From assembly GCA_036260375.1 (NCBI GenBank), contig DASZZZ010000044.1, forward strand, positions 1 to 64,000: a DNA stretch of 64,000 nt, written 5' to 3'. The position numbers and the translations under genes are program-made. How positions within the stretch are numbered: position 1 is the first letter of the stretch; each line of letters opens with the position of its first letter. The DNA comes from DASZZZ01 sp036260375. GTDB lineage: Bacteria > Actinomycetota > CADDZG01 > WHSQ01. A model generated the notes under the pieces. That model was given only the letters and a program-made list of their open reading frames with translations, ran no database searches and was not told where the DNA came from. Shown here piece after piece: positions 58,335 to 64,000 of the stretch.

Positions 58335-58862
58335 GTGGACCGAGAGAGGCGCTTCAACGCGCTCTTCGAGCAGACCTATCCCGCGGTGCGGCGCTACGCC
58401 CACCACCGCGGCCTCGGGGACGCCGACGCCGAGGACCTCGCCGCCGACGTTTTCGCGGTGGCGTGGCGCAAGCTCGACCGGATCCCGGCGGACGATCCGG
58501 TCCCGTGGCTGCTCGCGGTCGCGCGCAACCACTGGCGCAACCACCTCCGCCGCAGGGAGCGCGGCCACCGGCTGAGCCAGCGGCTCGCGGGCCGCGACGC
58601 GATCTCCGTCGTGGCCCCGGAGGAGCCGTCCGCGTCGCACGCCCACATCCTCGCCGCCCTCGCGTCCCTCGACCCCGGCGACCAGGAAGTCCTTCGGCTC
58701 ACCGCGTGGGACGGGCTCGAGCCGCGCCAGATCGCGGTCGTCCTCGGTTGCTCCGCCGTCGCGGCGCGCGTGCGCCTGCACCGCGCCCGCAGCCGTTTCG
58801 CCGACGCGCTCGATCGCCAGAACGACGTTGCCTCACGTCCCTCCCCAAGTCCCGCCCACTAG
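58335..58862 (+). CDS. ECF-type RNA polymerase sigma factor
   Basis: The 175-residue protein has sigma region 2 (RFNALFEQTYPAVRRYAHHRGLGDADAEDLAADVFAVAWRKLDRIP) and region 4 (ILAALASLDPGDQEVLRLTAWDGLEPRQIAVVLGCSAVAARVRLHRARSRF), the ECF form. It directs RNA polymerase to a small set of promoters, probably including its own. GTG at 58335. The next gene, 13 nt downstream, encodes a membrane-anchored protein that may act as the partner or anti-sigma factor, although no zinc-binding anti-sigma motif is visible there. Confidence 0.9.
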   Translation: MDRERRFNALFEQTYPAVRRYAHHRGLGDADAEDLAADVFAVAWRKLDRIPADDPVPWLLAVARNHWRNHLRRRERGHRLSQRLAGRDAISVVAPEEPSASHAHILAALASLDPGDQEVLRLTAWDGLEPRQIAVVLGCSAVAARVRLHRARSRFADALDRQNDVASRPSPSPAH

Positions 58863-58875
58863 CAAAGGGAATCCG

Positions 58876-59859
58876 ATGCCCAACCGCGACACGAGAGACG
58901 GCGCCGTCGACCTCCTTCGCAGCGCTCGACCGACGCCGGGCGACGCAGCCTGCGCCCCCGACGGACCCCAGGCGCGCGCCGTCAGGCTCCGGGCGATGGC
59001 GACGTCGCCCGACCGGAAGCGGCCGCGTGCACGCACCCGCCGGCGGGCACGGGCCGCGCTCGCGCTGACCGGCGTGGCCGTCGTCGCCGTGCTCGTCGTG
59101 ACCGACGGCACGTCGCCGGTGCGGCCGCCGACCGGAACGCGTCACGACGGCATCCGTCTCGTGGCGGCCCGGTCCGAGGACGCCTACTCGACGAGCGGCC
59201 GTGCGACGGTGTCGTTCGCGACGCGCTTCGACGGCGGCGCGACGGAAGGAGGAACGAGCCACGTCGAGTTCTCCGGCGACGACGTGGCGATGACGACCGA
59301 GTTCCGGTTCGGGGACGGGACGCCGGGGTTCGTCGCCCGGTCGCGCACGGTCGACGGCGAGCTGTACCTGTGGGACGGACCGATCGGCGACAGGCGCTGG
59401 TACGTGGACCTGAACGCGTCCGGAGCGCGCGCCGAGGACGTCTTCGATCTCGACCCGCGCGAGCTCCTCGGGCTGCTCGACGCGTCCGCCGACTTCGAGG
59501 AGGTCTCGAGCGACACGGGCGTACGTCGTCTCCGGGCGACCCGGCTCGACGGCTTGCCGGCGCTCGCCGTCGACTTCTGGCCGCGGGAGGACGACGTCAC
59601 GAGGCTCGAGGTGTGGGTCGGGCCGGACGACGTCGTGCGGCGCCTCGAGCTCGACGTCGTGCGCGTCGACAGGCATCGCTCGGGCACGAAGATCGTTCCC
59701 TTCGACGACGGCACGCCGGGACGCAAGATCCACGACCCGGACTCGCCGCTCGTGACGTCCGTCACCCACTCGTCGTACTCGGTGCGGTTCTTCGACGTCG
59801 GCGCCGACGTCGACGTCGTCGCGCCGGCCGACGCCATCCCCGTACGGGGGCAGGGCTAG
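58876..59859 (+). CDS. Membrane-anchored protein co-encoded with the sigma factor
   Basis: The 327-residue protein has a cytoplasmic N-terminal part (1-55, RDGAVDLLRSARPTPGDAA), one membrane helix (about 56-78, ARAALALTGVAVVAVLVVT) and a large outer beta-rich domain (YLWDGPIGDRRWYVDLNASG, VFDLDPRELLGLLDASADFEEV, LEVWVGPDDVVRRLELDV) like LppX/LprG-type lipoprotein domains. The sigma-helix-outer-domain order suits a sensor or anti-sigma factor, but no known anti-sigma motif is present. ATG at 58876 with AAAGGGA upstream. Confidence 0.72.
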   Translation: MPNRDTRDGAVDLLRSARPTPGDAACAPDGPQARAVRLRAMATSPDRKRPRARTRRRARAALALTGVAVVAVLVVTDGTSPVRPPTGTRHDGIRLVAARSEDAYSTSGRATVSFATRFDGGATEGGTSHVEFSGDDVAMTTEFRFGDGTPGFVARSRTVDGELYLWDGPIGDRRWYVDLNASGARAEDVFDLDPRELLGLLDASADFEEVSSDTGVRRLRATRLDGLPALAVDFWPREDDVTRLEVWVGPDDVVRRLELDVVRVDRHRSGTKIVPFDDGTPGRKIHDPDSPLVTSVTHSSYSVRFFDVGADVDVVAPADAIPVRGQG

Positions 59860-59880
59860 CTCGCAGCTTCGCCGCGTTGC

Positions 59881-59905
59881 CTACCGTCCGGTAGGCGTAC
59901 GGTAG
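59881..59905 (+). promoter_or_regulatory. Overlapping inverted repeats and -10 box before the VanZ unit
   Basis: CTACCG-TC-CGGTAG (59881-59894) and ACGGTAG (59899-59905) form overlapping inverted repeats. TACGGT (59898-59903) lies 7 nt before the ATG at 59911, so the message should be leaderless. A repressor could bind here. Confidence 0.45.
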
Positions 59906-59910
59906 CGCGC

Positions 59911-59970
59911 ATGACGGCGTGGAACGGCGAGCCCGACACGGCGCTCACAGCAGGGGCGGCGGCGAGTTGA
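59911..59970 (+). CDS. 19-codon leader frame before VanZ
   Basis: The frame encodes MTAWNGEPDTALTAGAAAS. Its stop overlaps the TTG start of the VanZ gene as TTGA, and a -10 box lies 7 nt before its ATG. The position suggests a leader translated first from a leaderless mRNA, feeding ribosomes to the VanZ gene. A real function of the peptide itself is not implied. Confidence 0.35.
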   Translation: MTAWNGEPDTALTAGAAAS

Positions 59971-60506
59971 GCTCGACCGCGACGCAGCTGCTGCCGCTCG
60001 TGGGCGCGGCCTCGATCGCGGTCGGCGCCACCGTCGTGCTCGTCGTGCGGCGCAGCGCCGCTCCACGACGCGACGCACGTCGCTCCGCCTCCATCGCGCG
60101 CGACGTCCTGCTCGGGATCTCCGTGGTCGCCGTCGTGGTCGTCACGCTGATGCCGTCGCCCGGCGTCGCGTCGAGTCGAGAGCTCGTCAACCTCGTGCCG
60201 CTGCGGACCATCTCGTCTCTCGTGGGCGAGTCGGTGGACGCGGCGGTGCCGCTTCGCAACGTCGTCCTCAACGTGCTGCTGTTCGTCCCGTTCGGGTTCC
60301 TCGTGGGACTCCGGACGCGCGCCGACCGGCGCGTGGCGGTGGCGTGCGCCGCGGGCGTTGCGCTCTCGCTCGTGATCGAGGGGGTCCAGTGGCTGGCGCT
60401 GCCGGGGCGAGCCGTGGACGTCGACGACGTGCTGCTCAACACCGTCGGGGCGGTCTCGGGCGCGCTCGTCGCAGCGCTCGCGTCGCGCGCGCCGCGTCGC
60501 GGTTAG
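59967..60506 (+). CDS. VanZ-family membrane protein
   Basis: The 179-residue protein has five membrane helices and the VanZ pattern: LMPSPGVASSRELVNLVPLRTI, RNVVLNVLLFVPFGFLVGL, and LVIEGVQWLALPGRAVDVDDVLLNTVGAVSGALVA. VanZ proteins give low-level teicoplanin resistance in enterococci, but in most bacteria the role is unknown. The TTG at 59967 is preferred because it is coupled to the leader frame; GTG at 59919 in the same frame is the alternative. The 3' end overlaps the convergent MarR-GNAT gene by 4 nt. Confidence 0.87.
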   Translation: MSSTATQLLPLVGAASIAVGATVVLVVRRSAAPRRDARRSASIARDVLLGISVVAVVVVTLMPSPGVASSRELVNLVPLRTISSLVGESVDAAVPLRNVVLNVLLFVPFGFLVGLRTRADRRVAVACAAGVALSLVIEGVQWLALPGRAVDVDDVLLNTVGAVSGALVAALASRAPRRG

Positions 60507-61426
60507 AGGTCGAGCGACCAGCTCTCGCCGACGAGGTCGTGGCCGAAGCTGTGATGCCGCTCCTCGGCGACGAGCCGGAAGCCGGCGCGTTCGTAGATCC
60601 TCCGCGCGTCGACGAGGACGTCGTTCGTCCACAACGTCATCCCCTTGTAACGAGCGCGCCGCGCGAACCGGATGCACTCGTCCACCAGCCGGGTCCCGAT
60701 GCCCATGCCTCGCGCACTGGGCTCGACGAGGAAGTTCCGGAGCTGCGCGACGTCGTCGTCCTTTCTCACGCAGAAGATGCATCCGACGCGCTGGCCGTTC
60801 GTCTCGGCGATCCACGCGGACTCGCGCTTCGGGTCGTGGTGCTCGACGTAGTCGGCGACGATCCGTGCGATGAACGCCTCGCACCTCTCGTCCCACCCGT
60901 ACTCGCGCGCGTACAGGTCGCCGTGCCGTTGCACGACCCATCCGTAGTCGCCGGGAACGGGAGCACGAAGCGTCACGACGGGCGACGCGCCGTCGCCGAG
61001 GACCGACTCGATCGCCGCTATCGCGGACATCAAGCCCTCCTGTGCGTCCTCGCTCAGCCCCGACAGCAGCTCGCCGACTTGCTCCGACGCCCTGGCGTCG
61101 AGCAGCTCGAGGGCGGCGCGCCCCTTGCGCGTCAGCGACACGACCTGGCGCCGTCCGTCGTCGCGCGACGGCTGGGCACGCACGAGGTCCCGCTCCTTGA
61201 GGCGCGACAGGAGGCGACTGACGTATCCCAGGTTCAGTTGCAGCCGTTCGGCGACGTCGCTCGGTGACGTCGCGCCCGCGGCTCCGAGCTCGAACAGGAC
61301 GCGGCCCTCGGCGAGCGAGTACGGCGTGTCGAGGAACTCGTCGCTGACGACGCCGAGCACGCGGGTGTAGAAGCGGTTGAACGACCTCAGACGAGCGACA
61401 CGGGGACCCGGCGCCACGTGCGTCAC
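60503..61426 (-). CDS. Fused MarR regulator - GNAT acetyltransferase
   Basis: The 307-residue protein joins a MarR winged helix (about 1-140, with SLAEGRVLFELGAAGATSPSDVAERLQLNLGYVSRLLSRLKERDLVRAQPSRDDGRRQVVSLTRKG) to a GNAT acetyltransferase (about 150-307, with VGCIFCVRKDD, LRNFLVEPSARGMGIGTRLVDECI and DARRIYERAGFRLVAEE). This is a known fusion type that probably senses and acetylates a ligand while controlling nearby genes. I prefer GTG at 61426, 5 nt after AAGGAG; another GTG lies at 61432. Inverted repeats lie just upstream. Confidence 0.88.
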   Translation of the reverse strand: MTHVAPGPRVARLRSFNRFYTRVLGVVSDEFLDTPYSLAEGRVLFELGAAGATSPSDVAERLQLNLGYVSRLLSRLKERDLVRAQPSRDDGRRQVVSLTRKGRAALELLDARASEQVGELLSGLSEDAQEGLMSAIAAIESVLGDGASPVVTLRAPVPGDYGWVVQRHGDLYAREYGWDERCEAFIARIVADYVEHHDPKRESAWIAETNGQRVGCIFCVRKDDDVAQLRNFLVEPSARGMGIGTRLVDECIRFARRARYKGMTLWTNDVLVDARRIYERAGFRLVAEERHHSFGHDLVGESWSLDL

Positions 61427-61435
61427 GACCACTCC

Positions 61436-61450
61436 TTGCCGTTGGCAACG
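61436..61450. promoter_or_regulatory. MarR-type operator candidate
   Basis: TTGCC-GTT-GGCAA (61436-61448) and CGTTG-G-CAACG (61440-61450) are overlapping perfect inverted repeats just upstream of the MarR-GNAT start. GTTG...CAAC recurs at 61456-61470. This is a likely self-control site. Confidence 0.5.
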
Positions 61451-61547
61451 AAACCGTTGTCTCGGGCAACTATATCCACGGAGCAGTGGCCGTCAAGGCC
61501 CGGCGGCGCGATCGGATCGCGCGCTCGCCGGCGAGCGGGAGCGACGT

Positions 61548-62399
61548 CTATGCGTCACCGGCGCGCGGCGCCAGGAGCGCGTTGAGCGTGTGGTATCCGA
61601 GCCCACCCTCGAGACGGCCGTACGTGCCCGCCTCGAGCAGCTCGCGCGCCGCCGCCGCGACGACGGCGTAGGCCGCCTCGGCGAGCGCGGTGCCGACGGA
61701 TACGCGCGCGACGCCGAGGGCCGCGAGCTCGGCGACCGAAGGCGCGCCCGGGCCCGCCATGACGTTGAGCGGCAGCACGCCGTCGGCGAGCGCCGCGACC
61801 GCCTCCGGGTCGACGACGCCCGGGACGAAGAGGCTGTCGGCCCCGGCGTCGGCGTACGTCGCGCCGCGCGCGAGCGCGTCGTCGACACTCGCCGAGACGT
61901 CGCCGGCCGCGCCGAGGAAGACGTCGGTCCGGGCGTTGATCCACACGTCGAGCCCGAGGCGCGTCGCGGTCTCGCGCGCGCTCGCGATCCGGGACGCCTG
62001 CTCGTCCGGTCGCAGCAGCGCGCGCCCGCTGGCGGGAGACGCGTCCTCGAGGTTGATCCCGACCGCGCCCGCGTCAACGACGTCCTCGACCGTCTGCGCG
62101 ACCGCGTCCGGCGACGGCCCGTAGCCGCCTTCGACGTCGACGCTGACCGGGACGTCGACGCTGCGCACGATGCGGGCGACGCCCGCGGCCACGTCGGCGA
62201 CGTCGAGGTTCTCGCCGTCGGCGGCGCCGAGGCTCCACGACATCCCCCCACTCGTCGTCGCGACCGCGCGCGCGCCGGCGTCGACTACGAGCGCGGCGGA
62301 TGCCGCGTCCCACGCGTTGGGCAGCACCAGCGCCGAATCGGCGTGCAGCTCACGGAAGCGCGCCGCGTGTCGCCGCTGCCGCGCCGTCGTCGAGGTCAT
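61548..62399 (-). CDS. Isocitrate lyase/PEP mutase family protein
   Basis: The 283-residue protein has the ICL/PEPM barrel: VLPNAWDAASAALVVDAGARAVATTSGGMSWSLG, VSVDVEGGYG (metal-binding Asp/Glu), GAVGINLEDASPASGRAL and DVWINARTDVFL. It lacks the KKCGH motif of isocitrate lyases, so it belongs with the phosphonomutase/oxaloacetate-hydrolase-like branch whose substrates vary. Activity on a small 2-oxo acid or lyase substrate is the most that can be inferred. ATG at 62399 with AAAGGGA upstream. It follows the Ada-AlkA gene on the same strand after 100 nt. Confidence 0.85.
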   Translation of the reverse strand: MTSTTARQRRHAARFRELHADSALVLPNAWDAASAALVVDAGARAVATTSGGMSWSLGAADGENLDVADVAAGVARIVRSVDVPVSVDVEGGYGPSPDAVAQTVEDVVDAGAVGINLEDASPASGRALLRPDEQASRIASARETATRLGLDVWINARTDVFLGAAGDVSASVDDALARGATYADAGADSLFVPGVVDPEAVAALADGVLPLNVMAGPGAPSVAELAALGVARVSVGTALAEAAYAVVAAAARELLEAGTYGRLEGGLGYHTLNALLAPRAGDA

Positions 62400-62499
62400 G
62401 GAGTCCCTTTCGTCGAGGTCGGGGAACCGTGACGCTAGCTCCGCCGCACGCGCGTGTCTGGCCGAAATCGGACGTCGACGACGGCCGCGGTACGACGGC

Positions 62500-63969
62500 C
62501 TATCGCGCGCGGCCGAGCGCCGCCGGGAGCGACGCCCACAGATGGCACAGGGCGTAGGAGCGCCACGGTCGCCAGCGCAGCGCGACGTCGTCGAGCCGCG
62601 CCCCCAACCCGAGCCGGACCCCCGCACGCCGCGCCCCCGCGTCGTCGCCGAGGAACACGTCGGGATCGCCCAGCGCCCGCAGCGCGACGTAACCGGCGGT
62701 CCACGGGCCGATCCCGGGGACGGACAGCAACTGCGCGCGCGCTCGGTCGCGCTCCGCGCCCGGATCGAGCTCGACGTCGCCGTTCGCGAGCGCGCGACAC
62801 AACGCGCCCAGCGCGCGCGTGCGGGCGCGCGGCATGCCGAGCATGTCGAGGTCCGAGTCCGCGATCGCCTCGGCGGTCGGGAACGTGCGCGTGATGCTTC
62901 CGACCGGCGCGTCGAGCGACTCGCCGAGGTGCGTCACGAGGGACTCCGTCAACGTCCGGGCGCGCGCCAGCGATACCTGTTGCCCCAGTACGGCGCGCAC
63001 TGCGGTCTCCGGACCGGAGACCGCGCCCGGCACGCGCAACCCGGGCGTCGCCGTCACGAGCGGGCGCAGCGCCGGGTCCCTCGCCAGCGCGTCGTCGATC
63101 GCGACAGAGTCGGCGTCGAGGTCGAGCAGCCTGCGGCAGCGCGCCACCGCCGCGGCGAGGTCGCGCACGTCGCGCAGGCGGACCTTGCAGTCGACGTGTC
63201 GTCCGCCGTCGGAGAGCTCGACGACCCCGGGACCGTGCGGCAGCGCGAGCGCCCGTGCGTACGTCGCGCCGTCGTAGCTCTCGACGCCCGCGACCGCGCG
63301 CCGGCCGAGGAAGTCGAGCGTGTGGCCGACGGCGAAGGGACGCCGGTACGGCAGCCGCAGCGTCAGCTCGCCGACGGTCCGGCGCCCGCGCCCGGGCCGC
63401 GCACGGAGCTGTCCCGGCGTCGACGCGAACACGCGTCGGACGGTCTCGTTGAACTGCCGGATGCTCGAGAACCCCGCCGCGAACGCGACGTCGGAGAACG
63501 ACATCTCCGTCGTCTCGATGAGCGTGCGCGCGACGTGCGCCCTGTTGGCGCGCGCCAGCGACCGCGGGCCGGCCCCGACCTCCGCGACGAGCGTCCTCCG
63601 GAGGTGCCGCTCGCTCACGTGCAGACGGGACGCCAGGCCCCCGACGCCCGCCCGGTCGACCACTCCGTCGGCGATCAGCCTCATCGCACGCCCGCTCAGG
63701 TCGGCGCGCACGTCCCACTCCGGCGAGCCGGGCGTCGCATCCGGCAGGCAGCGCTTGCACGCCCGGAGGCCGGCGCGCTGCGCGGCGGCCGCGGTCACGT
63801 AGAACCGGACGTTGCGCCGTCTCGGAGTGATGGCCGGACAGCTCGGACGGCAGTAGACGCCCGTCGTCGTCACGCCGGTGACGAACATGCCGTCGAAGCG
63901 CTCGTCGCGGGACTGCACGATGCGATAGCAGGTGTCGAAGTCGTGGTGCACGCCGCCATGATGGCGCAT
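62500..63969 (-). CDS. alkA: Ada-type methyl-sensing regulator fused to AlkA DNA glycosylase
   Basis: The 489-residue protein has an Ada zinc domain with Cys at 40, 44, 71 and 74 (VYCRPSC, ACKRC), an AraC-type HTH (about 90-190, VSERHLRRTLVAEVG, FSDVAFAAGFSSIRQFNETVRRVF), and an AlkA part (about 205-489) with the hairpin LLSVPGIGPWTAGYVALRAL and DVFLGDD, holding the catalytic Asp. It lacks the methyl-guanine transferase domain of E. coli Ada. It should sense methyl damage, activate repair genes and remove alkylated bases. ATG at 63969 is preferred; a GTG six codons on is possible. Confidence 0.9.
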   Translation of the reverse strand: MRHHGGVHHDFDTCYRIVQSRDERFDGMFVTGVTTTGVYCRPSCPAITPRRRNVRFYVTAAAAQRAGLRACKRCLPDATPGSPEWDVRADLSGRAMRLIADGVVDRAGVGGLASRLHVSERHLRRTLVAEVGAGPRSLARANRAHVARTLIETTEMSFSDVAFAAGFSSIRQFNETVRRVFASTPGQLRARPGRGRRTVGELTLRLPYRRPFAVGHTLDFLGRRAVAGVESYDGATYARALALPHGPGVVELSDGGRHVDCKVRLRDVRDLAAAVARCRRLLDLDADSVAIDDALARDPALRPLVTATPGLRVPGAVSGPETAVRAVLGQQVSLARARTLTESLVTHLGESLDAPVGSITRTFPTAEAIADSDLDMLGMPRARTRALGALCRALANGDVELDPGAERDRARAQLLSVPGIGPWTAGYVALRALGDPDVFLGDDAGARRAGVRLGLGARLDDVALRWRPWRSYALCHLWASLPAALGRAR

Positions 63970-64000
63970 GCCGGGGCCGTCGACCGGCGGTTATCGGACA

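Noticed and set aside
1..64000. CRISPR arrays, rRNA genes and insertion sequences
   Set aside because: No regularly spaced direct repeats, rRNA-like sequence or transposase gene was seen.

Overview
The window comes from a very GC-rich, high-GC Gram-positive bacterium. Most reading frames have G or C in the third codon position, GTG starts are common, and genes often overlap by GTGA. The fused 2-oxoglutarate decarboxylase/dehydrogenase (E2 and E1 domains in one 1202-residue chain) is an actinobacterial hallmark. An F420-type PPOX reductase and many short leaders with a -10 box only 6-9 nt before the start codon fit the same group. The mix of genes suggests a Thermoleophilia/Solirubrobacterales-type actinobacterium, but that placement is inference. 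There are two tRNA genes (His-GTG, Lys-CTT) and no rRNA or CRISPR array.

Layout. 1-9.85 kb: mixed housekeeping genes (CGNR-type regulator divergent from a small protein and an EamA exporter, exported proteins, a HhH DNA glycosylase, an F420-type reductase, a channel-like membrane protein, an epimerase). 9.86-10.85 kb: an A+T-richer islet with a lysine-rich histone-H1-like protein and a membrane protein. 10.9-17.9 kb: kgd, a FIST sensor protein coupled to a degenerate endonuclease V homologue, and an MFS exporter. 18.1-31.1 kb: a polysaccharide locus with several multidomain fusions: a DPM1-like GT2, a CDP-alcohol phosphotransferase, a GT4-flippase fusion, a cellulose-synthase-like GT2 fused to a GT39 membrane transferase, a GT4, a GT2-GT2-PIG-L fusion, a methyltransferase and a Wzx-type flippase. 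31.2-34.5 kb: an ArsR-controlled oxidoreductase/MFS module of different composition, apparently inserted. 35.2-39.15 kb: the polysaccharide theme returns with a CelD-type acetyltransferase and two secreted GH26 glycosidases. The second GH26 gene is preceded by a cyclic-di-GMP-I riboswitch whose expression platform can hide the ribosome binding site.

39.25-46.8 kb: tRNA-His, tRNA-Lys and then an A+T-richer defence island. On the minus strand it holds a compact CBASS operon: CD-NTase, E2-like, E1-like (ThiF), JAB peptidase and a TIR-SAVED effector. E1 and E2 are separate proteins, and the CD-NTase ends in glycine as expected of a conjugation substrate. A divergent AbiEi/COG4861-like protein has a perfect 17-bp palindrome over its promoter and may be a regulator or partner. 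46.8-64 kb returns to host-like sequence: an SDR, a COG2345-type regulator, a secreted helical protein, a GH15 glucoamylase-type enzyme, a quinone-reductase-like enzyme, a TetR-controlled DUF4389/DUF4386 pair with two identical-type operators, a PadR regulator with a frameshifted membrane partner, a DUF3152 protease-like protein, an ECF sigma factor with a membrane-anchored partner, VanZ, a MarR-GNAT fusion, a PEP-mutase-family enzyme and an Ada-AlkA repair protein.

How the parts could work together. The clearest biological units are (i) a secreted or surface glycan pathway with its own glycosidases, one of them switched by c-di-GMP, and (ii) a tRNA-linked CBASS anti-phage unit with ubiquitin-like processing enzymes. 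The starts I prefer rest on Shine-Dalgarno matches, GTGA/TGATG coupling, or a -10 box directly before the start codon.
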